A stretch of 6,491 nucleotides of DNA, taken from NCBI GenBank assembly GCA_028869725.1, contig JAGWRJ010000425.1, forward strand, positions 1 through 6,491, written 5' to 3'. Shown here piece by piece: positions 1 through 6,323 of the stretch. The notes under the pieces are model-generated. The model was not told the origin of the DNA and did not search any database. It saw nothing but the letters and a program-made list of their open reading frames with translations. Both the position numbers and the translations under genes were made by a program. The first letter of the stretch is position 1, and each line of letters opens with the position of its first letter. The DNA is from Alphaproteobacteria bacterium. Its GTDB lineage: Bacteria > Pseudomonadota > Alphaproteobacteria > Micropepsales > Micropepsaceae.

Positions 1-1592
1 ACGACGGCATGCTCTATTCGCTGCCGTCGCGCGAAATCATCGCCGACTCCGTCGAGTACATGGCCAATGCCCATTGTGCCGACGCGCTGGTGTGCATCTC
101 CAATTGCGACAAGATCACGCCCGGCATGCTGATGGCGGCGCTGCGGGTCAACATTCCGGCGGTGTTCGTTTCCGGCGGCCCGATGGAAGCGGGCAAGGTG
201 GTGCTGGGGGGCAAGGAAGTCGCGCTCGATCTCGTCGATGCCATGGTGGCCGCCGCCGACGACAAGGTGAGCGACGAGGACGTGGCCACCATCGAACGTT
301 CGGCCTGCCCCACCTGCGGTTCCTGCTCGGGCATGTTCACGGCCAATTCGATGAACTGCCTGACCGAAGCGCTGGGGCTGTCATTGCCGGGCAATGGTTC
401 GATGCTGGCGACCCATGCCGATCGCGAGCGCCTATTCCGCGAGGCAGGTCACCTGATCGTGGACAACACCAAGCGCTATTACGAACAGGACGACGCGAGC
501 GTGCTGCCGCGTTCCGTCGCCAGCTTCGCGGCCTTCGAGAACGCCATGAGCCTCGACATCGCCATGGGCGGCTCGACCAACACGGTGCTGCATCTGCTTG
601 CCGCCGCGCATGAAGCGGGCGTCGATTTCACGATGGAGGATATCGACCGGCTGTCGCGCAAGGTGCCCTGCCTGTGCAAGGTCGCGCCATCGAGGCACGA
701 CGTCCATCTCGAAGACGTGCATCACGCCGGCGGCATCATGGCGATCCTCGGCGAGCTGGCGCGTGCGGAGCTGCTGACCACCGACGTGCCGACCGTGCAC
801 ACCAAGACGCTGGCCGAGGCGCTGCAGCGCTGGGACGTGACGCAGACCAACAGCGAAAGCGTGCACGAATTCTATCGCGCCGCGCCGGGCGGCGTGCCGA
901 CACAGGTCGCCTTCAGCCAGAGCCGGCGCTGGGACGAGCTCGACCTCGACCGCGAGGCCGGCGTGATCCGCAATGTCGAACATGCCTTCTCGAAAGATGG
1001 CGGGCTGGCGATCCTCAAAGGCAATCTCGCCACAGACGGCTGCATCGTGAAGACGGCCGGCGTGGATGACAGCATCCTCACCTTCTCCGGCCCCGCGCGC
1101 GTGTTCGAAAGCCAGGACGCGTCCGTCTCCGCGATCCTCACGGGCAAGATCAATGCGGGCGATATCGTCGTCATCCGTTATGAAGGTCCGCGCGGCGGCC
1201 CCGGCATGCAGGAAATGCTTTATCCCACGAGCTATCTGAAATCGAAGGGCCTCGGCAAGGCCTGCGCGCTGATCACCGACGGGCGTTTCTCCGGGGGGAC
1301 GAGTGGCCTCTCCATCGGCCATGTCTCGCCGGAAGCGGCCGAAGGCGGCCTGATCGGTCTGGTGGAAGACGGCGACACCATCGCGATCGACATTCCGAGC
1401 CGCTCGATCACGCTCAAGGTGGACGACGCCACAATCGCTGCCCGCCGCGAAGCGATGGAGGCCAAGGGAACGGGAGCGTGGAGGCCCGGCAAGCGCGAAA
1501 GGGAGGTCTCAAGCGCGTTGAAGGCCTATGCCGCCTTCACGACGAGTGCCGCACGCGGTGCTGTGCGGGACATCGGACGGAACAATACCTGA
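1..1592 (+). CDS. ilvD: Dihydroxy-acid dehydratase, 5'-truncated by the window edge
   Basis: This enzyme dehydrates 2,3-dihydroxy-isovalerate and 2,3-dihydroxy-3-methylvalerate to the 2-keto acids that precede valine, leucine and isoleucine, in the cytoplasm. The reading frame is already open at the left edge (codons Asp-Gly precede the ATG at 9), so that ATG is internal, not the start. Counting from it, residue n matches E. coli IlvD residue n+89 as I remember that protein: C33 (C122) and C106 (C195) are iron-sulfur ligands, D34 and K35 in CDKITPG bind Mg (K is carbamylated in the family), E402 is the E491 Mg ligand, and S428 in DGRFSGGTSG is the catalytic S517. The 527 visible residues plus 89 give 616, the E. 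coli length, so the rest of the gene is intact with no net insertion or deletion. The missing part includes the third Mg ligand region. No hairpin terminator is visible after the TGA. Identification is very secure. Confidence 0.97.
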   Translation, partial: DGMLYSLPSREIIADSVEYMANAHCADALVCISNCDKITPGMLMAALRVNIPAVFVSGGPMEAGKVVLGGKEVALDLVDAMVAAADDKVSDEDVATIERSACPTCGSCSGMFTANSMNCLTEALGLSLPGNGSMLATHADRERLFREAGHLIVDNTKRYYEQDDASVLPRSVASFAAFENAMSLDIAMGGSTNTVLHLLAAAHEAGVDFTMEDIDRLSRKVPCLCKVAPSRHDVHLEDVHHAGGIMAILGELARAELLTTDVPTVHTKTLAEALQRWDVTQTNSESVHEFYRAAPGGVPTQVAFSQSRRWDELDLDREAGVIRNVEHAFSKDGGLAILKGNLATDGCIVKTAGVDDSILTFSGPARVFESQDASVSAILTGKINAGDIVVIRYEGPRGGPGMQEMLYPTSYLKSKGLGKACALITDGRFSGGTSGLSIGHVSPEAAEGGLIGLVEDGDTIAIDIPSRSITLKVDDATIAARREAMEAKGTGAWRPGKREREVSSALKAYAAFTTSAARGAVRDIGRNNT

Positions 1593-1763
1593 CGCAATGC
1601 TCTTTTCAAATCATCGATCAGCCGCACAATGGACCGCATTCCCTTCCTGCCGGGAGTCTCTTTTGGCTACCTCAGACATCACCTTCGCAAGAGGAACGAA
1701 CATCGTCATACGCGCCATGCGCAGATAGGTGACGCCCACGCAAAGGCCGCTAAGGGGTTGCAG
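1593..1763. other. Intergenic gap between ilvD and the GTPase gene
   Basis: These 171 bases separate the ilvD stop from the ribosome binding site of the GTPase gene. The GTPase frame is open back to an ATG at 1629, but that ATG has no purine-rich site before it, and the 45 extra residues are Arg/His-rich and do not look like part of a GTPase fold. I therefore treat the stretch as non-coding leader. I see no convincing -35/-10 pair; a TTGGCT at 1663-1668 has no -10 partner at 16-18 bases. No hairpin followed by a T run is present either, so read-through from ilvD cannot be excluded. Confidence 0.6.
1752..1757 (+). promoter_or_regulatory. Ribosome binding site fixing the GTPase start
   Basis: The purine run AAGGGG lies six bases before the ATG at 1764. 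It is the only good Shine-Dalgarno match near any candidate start of this frame and is why I reject the upstream ATG at 1629. Confidence 0.7.
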
Positions 1764-3407
1764 ATGGACATCCGGTCCTACGAGAGTGCCAAATTCGCAT
1801 TGGCGGAGATCTTGCGATCAGCCTTGCCCGCAGCGAAAGCAGCCAGGCCAAATGAACCGTATCCTTTCGAAGACATCTTCTCCCGGCTTGCCGAGGATCG
1901 GTTCAATCTCGCCGTTGTTGGACAATTCAGCCGAGGAAAAACATCGCTGATGAATGCGATGCTTGGCACCGACCGCCTCCCCATGGGCATTGTTCCGCTG
2001 ACATCCGTCATCACTGCCGTTCAATACGGACCGGTTGAGCGCGTCACGCTCGAATACAATGAACGACGATTGCCTAGCGAAATCCCACTCGACGACTTGA
2101 CCCAATACGTGACGCAACGCCACAACCCAGGCAATGCGAAGGGAATACGATTGGCGCGGCTGGAGTTGCCGACGGAGCTCTTGCGCCGAGGCTTTCATCT
2201 CATCGACACACCCGGCCTGGGATCCGCGATCACCGCAAACACGCAAGCAACTCAGTCATTCCTGCCCTTAGCCGACGCAGTCATTCTGGTCACAAGCTAC
2301 GATAGTCCGCTTTCCGAGGGCGACCTCATGCTTCTCGAGCACCTCTCTGCAAGGGACTTCAAGATATTCGTAGTCGTAAACAAGCAGGACCTCGCCAGTA
2401 CGTCCGAGCGTGCGGAGGCCCTTGCACATGTGCGTGCTGCACTCCGCACCATCGACACAGATCGACAGATCGATGTTTTCTCAGTTTCCGCACGCGAGGG
2501 AATCGAGGCCCAGCGGTCAGGCAATGCCTTACAATTTTCCGAAAGCGGGCTGCCCCACTTCCTCGAAGGGCTCGTCTGCTTCCTCGTGGATGAAAAGCAG
2601 ACAGTCTTTCTGCAACGAATTTGCGATCGTATGAGGCAACAGTTCGATGAACTTGGGGGTTGCCAACTCGCGCTGCAACGCCTGGATTTCTTTCAAGGTC
2701 AGTTTGCCATTTCCTCTCCGGAGCATGATCGACCTGCCACGTGGCGGCTTCACCCAACCCAGCGGACAACGTTCATGAGTTGCGCGGTATGCGCACAGAT
2801 CGAGCGTGCTGTCTACAACTTCCTTGCTGAGTTTCAATATCAGATCAGCATCGATCAGACTCTCCAGAGCAAATTGGCGGAGCAAGGCGGTCTGTGTTCA
2901 TTTCATACTTGGCAGTATGCGTCCCTGGCGAGCCCCCACGGTACCTGCCTAGGATTTCCACGCACCTTGGAGAGGGCGGCGAAGCGCATTCGCGAAGCTG
3001 GCAAAGAGTTCAGGCCGGAACATCCGGGCCCAATTCCGGCCCATTCGCCTTCGCGACCGAATTGTCTGGCCTGCCGCGTCCGCGACGATGCGGAGGGACA
3101 TGCCGCTCGAGAGGCCGCGGGCACTGTCGAATCGTATACGAACAGCCCTCGACAGAGGATCCCCCACGTTTGCCTGCCCCACTTAGGAATTGTGGCTTCC
3201 TTCATAAGAAATGAAGAGGCTGCAAATGCATTCCTGACCACCCAAGCCGAATTGTACGAGCGTGTGGTCGAGGATATGCGGCGGTATGCCCTCAAGCGCG
3301 ACGGCGTGAGAAAGACACTGCTGACCGCCGATGAGCTCGATGCGCATCTCAGGGGGATGCGAGCGCTCTGTGGACATCAGCGGGTGAGCTCACCAAGCCT
3401 GATATAG
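1764..3407 (+). CDS. Dynamin-family GTPase with two C-terminal Cys/His modules
   Basis: The product is a 547-residue protein with an N-terminal dynamin-type G domain. Visible GTPase motifs are the P-loop GQFSRGKTS (residues 53-61), the G2 threonine in PLTS (T80), G3 DTPGLGS (148-154), G4 NKQD (206-209) and a likely G5 SAR (242-244). A short helical stretch (about 275-315) follows. Then come two similar modules: C340-x2-C343 with C378-x2-H381, and C434-x2-C437 with C470-x2-H473, which look like two zinc sites. A charged helical tail ends the protein. The Cys/His pattern resembles, from memory, the DUF6062-type domain. Dynamin-like proteins remodel or tether membranes on GTP hydrolysis, but no transmembrane segment or hydrophobic paddle is visible, so membrane contact is inference. 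The start at 1764 is set by AAGGGG at 1752-1757. The gene stands alone on its strand and converges with uppP. G-domain assignment is firm; cellular role is unknown. Confidence 0.88.
   Translation: MDIRSYESAKFALAEILRSALPAAKAARPNEPYPFEDIFSRLAEDRFNLAVVGQFSRGKTSLMNAMLGTDRLPMGIVPLTSVITAVQYGPVERVTLEYNERRLPSEIPLDDLTQYVTQRHNPGNAKGIRLARLELPTELLRRGFHLIDTPGLGSAITANTQATQSFLPLADAVILVTSYDSPLSEGDLMLLEHLSARDFKIFVVVNKQDLASTSERAEALAHVRAALRTIDTDRQIDVFSVSAREGIEAQRSGNALQFSESGLPHFLEGLVCFLVDEKQTVFLQRICDRMRQQFDELGGCQLALQRLDFFQGQFAISSPEHDRPATWRLHPTQRTTFMSCAVCAQIERAVYNFLAEFQYQISIDQTLQSKLAEQGGLCSFHTWQYASLASPHGTCLGFPRTLERAAKRIREAGKEFRPEHPGPIPAHSPSRPNCLACRVRDDAEGHAAREAAGTVESYTNSPRQRIPHVCLPHLGIVASFIRNEEAANAFLTTQAELYERVVEDMRRYALKRDGVRKTLLTADELDAHLRGMRALCGHQRVSSPSLI
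2781..3182 (+). other. Tandem CxxC...CxxH modules within the GTPase
   Basis: Within the GTPase gene, residues 340-473 contain two copies of one pattern. Module 1 has C340 and C343, then 34 residues, then C378 and H381 within GGLCSFHTW. Module 2 has C434 and C437, then 32 residues, then C470 and H473 within HVCLPHL. Equal order and near-equal spacing point to an internal duplication and to four-ligand metal sites, probably zinc. Metal binding is inferred from ligand chemistry only. Confidence 0.65.
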
Positions 3408-3466
3408 CAAGCAGCATACCCGTATCGTTAGGAACTCTACCCAGCGCACTCCATCGCCCTCTGATA
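3408..3466. other. Convergent gap between the GTPase gene and uppP
   Basis: The two genes end tail to tail 59 bases apart. I see no GC-rich hairpin followed by a T run on either strand, so transcription may end by Rho or run into the opposite gene. Confidence 0.5.
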
Positions 3467-4366
3467 CTAAAGCCAGCCGGCAAGCGAACCCGCAATGAGA
3501 ACGATGCCCAGCGAAAGGCGGTAAGCAACCAAAGGCCATGTCGAGAAGTGCTGGAGAAACCGCATCAGGCCCCAAATCGCAAGGAATGATGATGCACTCG
3601 AAACCACCAGGCCAAGACCGAGCATCAACCATCCGCCGGAAGGAAGTCCGAATTGGGCCAGCTCCCATATCTCGTGGGCGCCCGCAGCGGCGATCGCCGG
3701 AATGCCCAGAAGAAAGGACACCCGCGCCGCCTCGGCGCGCGCAAAGCCCAAGCTAAGCGCTGCCGTGAACGTCGATCCCGATCGAGAGACGCCGGGAATG
3801 AGGGCGCCCACCTGGGCGAGTCCGATCAGCAGGCCATCGCGCAGCGTTACGTCGTCGGTGTGCCGCCGATGCGTTGCGAGCCGCTCGGCGAGGGCAAGCA
3901 ACCCTCCCATTACCAGACACGCGATTCCGATCACCATTGGGGCACGGAGCACCGAGCCGCAGGCATTCAACGTCTTCGAAAGTGCCAAACCCGCAAAGAC
4001 GATCGGCACCGTCGCGATAATGACGGCGACAGCAAGTCGAAGCTCGACATCCGTCCACACCCTTCCTCGAATCGCCCGAACAGAGCCGATCACGGAGCGC
4101 TCGACGTCTTTCCAGAAATACGCAATGACGGCCGCGAGGGCAGCAAGCTGCATCGCCGCCGAAAAAGCGGACCCCGGGACTGGCCAGCCCAAAAAAGCCG
4201 GAATTGCCCGAAGATGGGCCGTCGACGAGATCGGCAGCAGCTCACTGATGCCCTGCACAACACCTAAAAATGCCACTTTGAGCGGACCAAGCGCAACAAA
4301 CCCGGTATCGATCGGGCCACAATGCCCATGTGCCGCTGCGGCGGCCAGCGCATTGGAAGACGTCAT
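3467..4366 (-). CDS. uppP: Undecaprenyl-diphosphate phosphatase (UppP/BacA family)
   Basis: This inner-membrane enzyme removes one phosphate from undecaprenyl diphosphate, recycling the lipid carrier for peptidoglycan and other surface polymers; extra copies often raise bacitracin tolerance. Taking the ATG at 4366 gives 299 residues. The first family motif, QGISELLPISSTAHL (38-52), fits the (E/Q)xxxE rule with Q38 and E42, and supplies H51; the second, PGVSRSGST (191-199), supplies R195. These match E17, E21, H30 and R174 of E. coli BacA with an offset of 21. About seven to eight hydrophobic segments follow, ending in a hydrophobic C-terminus (AGSLAGWL). The first 30 residues are an Ala-rich extension absent from E. 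coli. A TTG at 4381 would add five residues, but the AAGGG site sits only one base from it. The gene is convergent with the GTPase gene and divergent from the phosphoesterase gene. Wording of the first motif matches a rhizobial subgroup, from memory. Confidence 0.93.
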   Translation of the reverse strand: MTSSNALAAAAAHGHCGPIDTGFVALGPLKVAFLGVVQGISELLPISSTAHLRAIPAFLGWPVPGSAFSAAMQLAALAAVIAYFWKDVERSVIGSVRAIRGRVWTDVELRLAVAVIIATVPIVFAGLALSKTLNACGSVLRAPMVIGIACLVMGGLLALAERLATHRRHTDDVTLRDGLLIGLAQVGALIPGVSRSGSTFTAALSLGFARAEAARVSFLLGIPAIAAAGAHEIWELAQFGLPSGGWLMLGLGLVVSSASSFLAIWGLMRFLQHFSTWPLVAYRLSLGIVLIAGSLAGWL

Positions 4367-4387
4367 GACTTCATAATCCAAGCCCTT
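4363..4387 (-). promoter_or_regulatory. Start region of uppP with a three-codon mini-ORF
   Basis: On the minus strand the Shine-Dalgarno-like AAGGG (4387-4383) is eight bases from an ATG at 4374 that is out of frame with uppP. That ATG opens a Met-Lys-Ser mini-ORF whose TGA (4365-4363) overlaps the uppP ATG (4366-4364) as ATGA. The AAGGG is 16 bases from the uppP ATG, too far for ordinary use. Either uppP is started by termination and re-initiation, or a weaker GAAG just before 4366 serves it. Confidence 0.35.
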
Positions 4388-4469
4388 GGATGCTCACATA
4401 AGGGCGCCTTGCGAAATTGCAGCCGTATGCTGATGTTCCTTGAGACAAGTGTCGTCACCGGACCGCGAT

Positions 4470-4491
4470 TTGCAACATCTTACCTTGCAAC
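4470..4491. repeat. TTGCAAC direct repeat, 15-base period
   Basis: TTGCAAC occurs at 4470-4476 and again at 4485-4491. The 15-base period is not a whole number of helical turns, so a paired protein site on one DNA face is not strongly favoured. It may be chance. Confidence 0.3.
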
Positions 4492-4507
4492 GACGCGGCA
4501 ACCATAG

Positions 4508-4555
4508 CAATTCCGTCACATTCGCAAGCAATACTGCACAAAACAATTCCATCAC
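4508..4555. repeat. CAATTCCRTCAC direct repeat, 36-base period
   Basis: CAATTCCGTCAC at 4508-4519 and CAATTCCATCAC at 4544-4555 match at 11 of 12 positions, in the same orientation, 36 bases apart. They lie 62-109 bases before the phosphoesterase start, a usual place for activator or repressor sites. No known operator is recognised; it is not a good Pho box (CTGTCAT-type repeats at an 11-base period). Confidence 0.4.
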
Positions 4556-4616
4556 CGATCAATTGCACCTCCCGGCGCCCTTTCATCCCTTTCGCGTCCC
4601 TTCTGCGGGATCTCAT

Positions 4617-4685
4617 ATGCGAACCATATGCCGCCACGCAATTCTCGCATTTGCCGCGATCGTCATCGCGGCGCCGGCTTACGGT
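4617..4685 (+). other. Sec signal peptide of the phosphoesterase
   Basis: These 23 codons encode a short basic start (R2, R6, H7), a hydrophobic run rich in Ala and Ile, then Pro and a small-x-small end (A21-Y22-G23). Cleavage is expected after G23. There is no twin-arginine pair and no lipobox cysteine at the cleavage site, so a soluble periplasmic or secreted protein is expected. Confidence 0.8.
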
Positions 4686-5996
4686 AAAGCACTGCCCTCC
4701 AATGTTCTGCTCGGTGAGAACGGTGCCGTCATCGCTCGTACGCTTACAAATGGCCGCACCTGTCCGAAGATTGCGATTGACGGTAATAAAAAGCGGATGT
4801 CGCTCAGGGTTCCGCCGGAGACTCTCCCGCTTCGTCCGACGCAATCCGCACCGAAATACTCCAAGCCTTCGGTATTCCCGGTTTCGGTGTGCGAAACAGT
4901 AGTCCCCGATGCCGCAAGATATGTGAGCGTCGATGGGCAATCGCTTCCAATCCCTCCGCACCAGATCAATCGGATTGTCGTCATCGGTGACACCGGTTGC
5001 CGCTTGAAGGCAAGCGACAAGGCTTACCAGGCCTGCAATGATCCGAGCCGATATCCCTTCGCCGAAATCGCGGCGCATGCCGCCGCCTGGAAGCCCGACA
5101 TCGTCATACATGTCGGTGATTACCTCTACCGGGAAAACCCTTGCCCAAAGTACTATCGCGGCTGTGAAGGCTCTCCCTGGGGGTATGGCTGGGATTCCTG
5201 GCAGGCGGACTTCTTCGCACCGGGAAAAATACTTCTCCATAGTGCTCCATTTATTTTCGTGCGCGGCAATCACGAGGATTGCATCCGGGCGGGGCAAGGC
5301 TGGTGGCGCTTTCTCGATCCCCATCCCTTTGTTCAAGGGCGCGACTGCAACGATCCAAGACAAGATGTCGCAAACGACTATAGTAGGCCGTTCCGCGTGC
5401 CACTCGGCGGCGGCGCGCAGGTGGTCGTGCTCGACTTGGCTTTCGCGCCATACAAGGCATTGGCGTCATCAGATCCTCGATCGGCACAACTCGATGACGC
5501 CTACGGCATGCTCGACAAATTTGCCAAGGACGCATCATTTACGTTCGTGGCAACACATAAGCCGATTTTGGGCTTTGCAACGGATTCCTCTGGGCAGACA
5601 CTTTTTCCCGGCAATCAGGCGATCCAGCACGCCTTCGCCGCTTACAACCCTATGCTGCTACCGCGTGGCGTGATTGTATTGCTCGCGGGGCATGTCCACC
5701 TCTGGGAGCAAGTCAGCTTTTCTACGCCGTATCCGACACAGTTTGTGGCCGGATTCTCGGGAACCGAAGAGGAGCCGGTGCCGCTTGCAGCGATTTTGCC
5801 GGCCAATGCCAGCCATGCGCCTGGAGTCGTTGTGAAGAGGTTCAGTTCGTGGAGCGACGGCTTCGGCTATATGACATTGGAGCGACAGGGTTCCAACCAC
5901 TGGCTCGCGACCGTCTGGGACCGACACGGCGTGCCTGTCAATCGCTGCCAGATCCGAGGCCGCCGGTCCCGTTGCGCCCGCTCGTATATATGGTGA
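4617..5996 (+). CDS. Exported purple-acid-phosphatase-like metallophosphoesterase
   Basis: A 459-residue secreted or periplasmic phosphoesterase. The start at 4617 is chosen because it gives a Sec signal peptide: basic MRTICRH, a hydrophobic core (about 8-20) and an AYG cleavage site at 21-23. A weak GGGA lies six bases before it. The catalytic domain shows the five purple acid phosphatase blocks in order: GDTG (D125), GDYLY (D168, Y171), GNHE (N218), VATH (H314) and GHVH (H359, H361), giving all seven dinuclear metal ligands, including the tyrosine that gives these enzymes their colour. Residues 24-118 form a beta-rich N-terminal region I cannot assign. The mature chain has ten cysteines, consistent with disulfides outside the cytoplasm. 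Family enzymes hydrolyse phosphate monoesters or diesters; the substrate here is unknown. It is divergent from uppP. Assignment to the calcineurin-like superfamily is firm; the purple acid phosphatase subgroup is inferred from motifs, and the sequence also resembles unnamed rhizobial metallophosphoesterases. Confidence 0.92.
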   Translation: MRTICRHAILAFAAIVIAAPAYGKALPSNVLLGENGAVIARTLTNGRTCPKIAIDGNKKRMSLRVPPETLPLRPTQSAPKYSKPSVFPVSVCETVVPDAARYVSVDGQSLPIPPHQINRIVVIGDTGCRLKASDKAYQACNDPSRYPFAEIAAHAAAWKPDIVIHVGDYLYRENPCPKYYRGCEGSPWGYGWDSWQADFFAPGKILLHSAPFIFVRGNHEDCIRAGQGWWRFLDPHPFVQGRDCNDPRQDVANDYSRPFRVPLGGGAQVVVLDLAFAPYKALASSDPRSAQLDDAYGMLDKFAKDASFTFVATHKPILGFATDSSGQTLFPGNQAIQHAFAAYNPMLLPRGVIVLLAGHVHLWEQVSFSTPYPTQFVAGFSGTEEEPVPLAAILPANASHAPGVVVKRFSSWSDGFGYMTLERQGSNHWLATVWDRHGVPVNRCQIRGRRSRCARSYIW

Positions 5997-6083
5997 GCCC
6001 GATCCGGTGTCGTTAACGTCTCCGGCCGGAAGGTACCCTATTGTAGCCCCCCGCCCGCGTGCCGATCATGCGAGGTTGCCCGG

Positions 6084-6112
6084 TTGAGCGCGATGACGAA
6101 TTCAACTATCCT
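6084..6112 (+). promoter_or_regulatory. Candidate sigma-70 promoter for the MutS-like gene
   Basis: TTGAGC (6084-6089) and TATCCT (6107-6112) are separated by exactly 17 bases and each match four of six consensus positions. Transcription would start near 6119 and give a leader of about 205 bases before the GTG at 6324. In GC-rich DNA such a match is suggestive only. Confidence 0.35.
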
Positions 6113-6310
6113 ACGGCTTGGCGATGGGGTTCGCCGTAACCGCTCATCCGAGCTGATGACTCCTGGAACCTGGACACCGGGAGCCACGTGCCATGCGCGC
6201 GCGTTTGCCAGACCTTGTGCGGAGCCAGGAAGGGTTCCTTCGCCACTCCCTTCCCGTCACGCCGTTTCGCTGCCGAGGCCGAACTGACCGCCTCGCCCCT
6301 CGCCGTTGTC

Positions 6311-6314
6311 GAGG
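6311..6314 (+). promoter_or_regulatory. Ribosome binding site supporting the GTG start at 6324
   Basis: GAGG lies nine bases before the GTG at 6324. The protein that follows begins at the point where I expect this family to begin, so site and start support each other. Confidence 0.5.
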
Positions 6315-6323
6315 CGCGCTCAA

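Larger units (their letters stand above)
4367..4616. other. Divergent control region between uppP and the phosphoesterase gene
   Basis: This 250-base gap must hold the promoters of both genes. It contains short direct repeats (4470-4491 and 4508-4555, listed separately), but no -35/-10 pair good enough to call on either strand. The phosphoesterase frame is open upstream to 4440, but the residues it would add before the signal peptide (59 from 4440) look non-coding, with many Asn, Gln, His and Ser. Confidence 0.6.
5997..6323. other. Gene-poor stretch before the MutS-like gene
   Basis: No open frame here looks like a real gene. Near its left end, three perfect palindromes follow one another (6011-6018, 6021-6030, 6032-6037). 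A candidate promoter lies at 6084-6112. Two possible hairpins lie at 6112-6138 (TACGGC/GCCGTA arms) and 6160-6183 (CTCCTGG/CCGGGAG arms with one G-T pair); neither has a T run, so neither is a typical intrinsic terminator. A 44-codon frame at 6193-6327 is not convincing. No tRNA or known riboswitch is recognised. Confidence 0.6.

Noticed and set aside
432..1322. 296-codon open frame on the minus strand
   Set aside because: It lies wholly inside ilvD and its Arg/His/Ala-rich sequence is what an antisense frame of a GC-rich gene gives.
1629..1763. 45-codon N-terminal extension of the GTPase from an ATG at 1629
   Set aside because: No ribosome binding site, Arg/His-rich sequence unlike the family, and a strong AAGGGG before the ATG at 1764.
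4229..4255. Q38 in UppP as a missing catalytic glutamate
   Set aside because: The family motif allows Gln or Glu at this position ((E/Q)xxxE), and E42, H51 and R195 are all present.
3653..4376. Two plus-strand open frames of 204 and 224 codons
   Set aside because: Both are antisense to uppP, which has clear family motifs; their own sequences are low-complexity Arg/Ser/Ala.
4394..4421. Possible uppP promoter CTGCAA-16-TATGTG on the minus strand
   Set aside because: The -10 match is poor and the site would leave a very short leader; not better than chance.
4440..4616. 59-codon N-terminal extension of the phosphoesterase from a TTG at 4440
   Set aside because: It would bury the signal peptide inside the protein; the start at 4617 gives a normal Sec signal.
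4455..5363. 302-codon open frame on the minus strand
   Set aside because: Antisense to the phosphoesterase and its leader, with no recognisable domain.
6160..6183. Hairpin as an intrinsic terminator
   Set aside because: Seven-pair stem with a G-T pair, ten-base loop and no T run after it; also more than 160 bases past the nearest stop codon.
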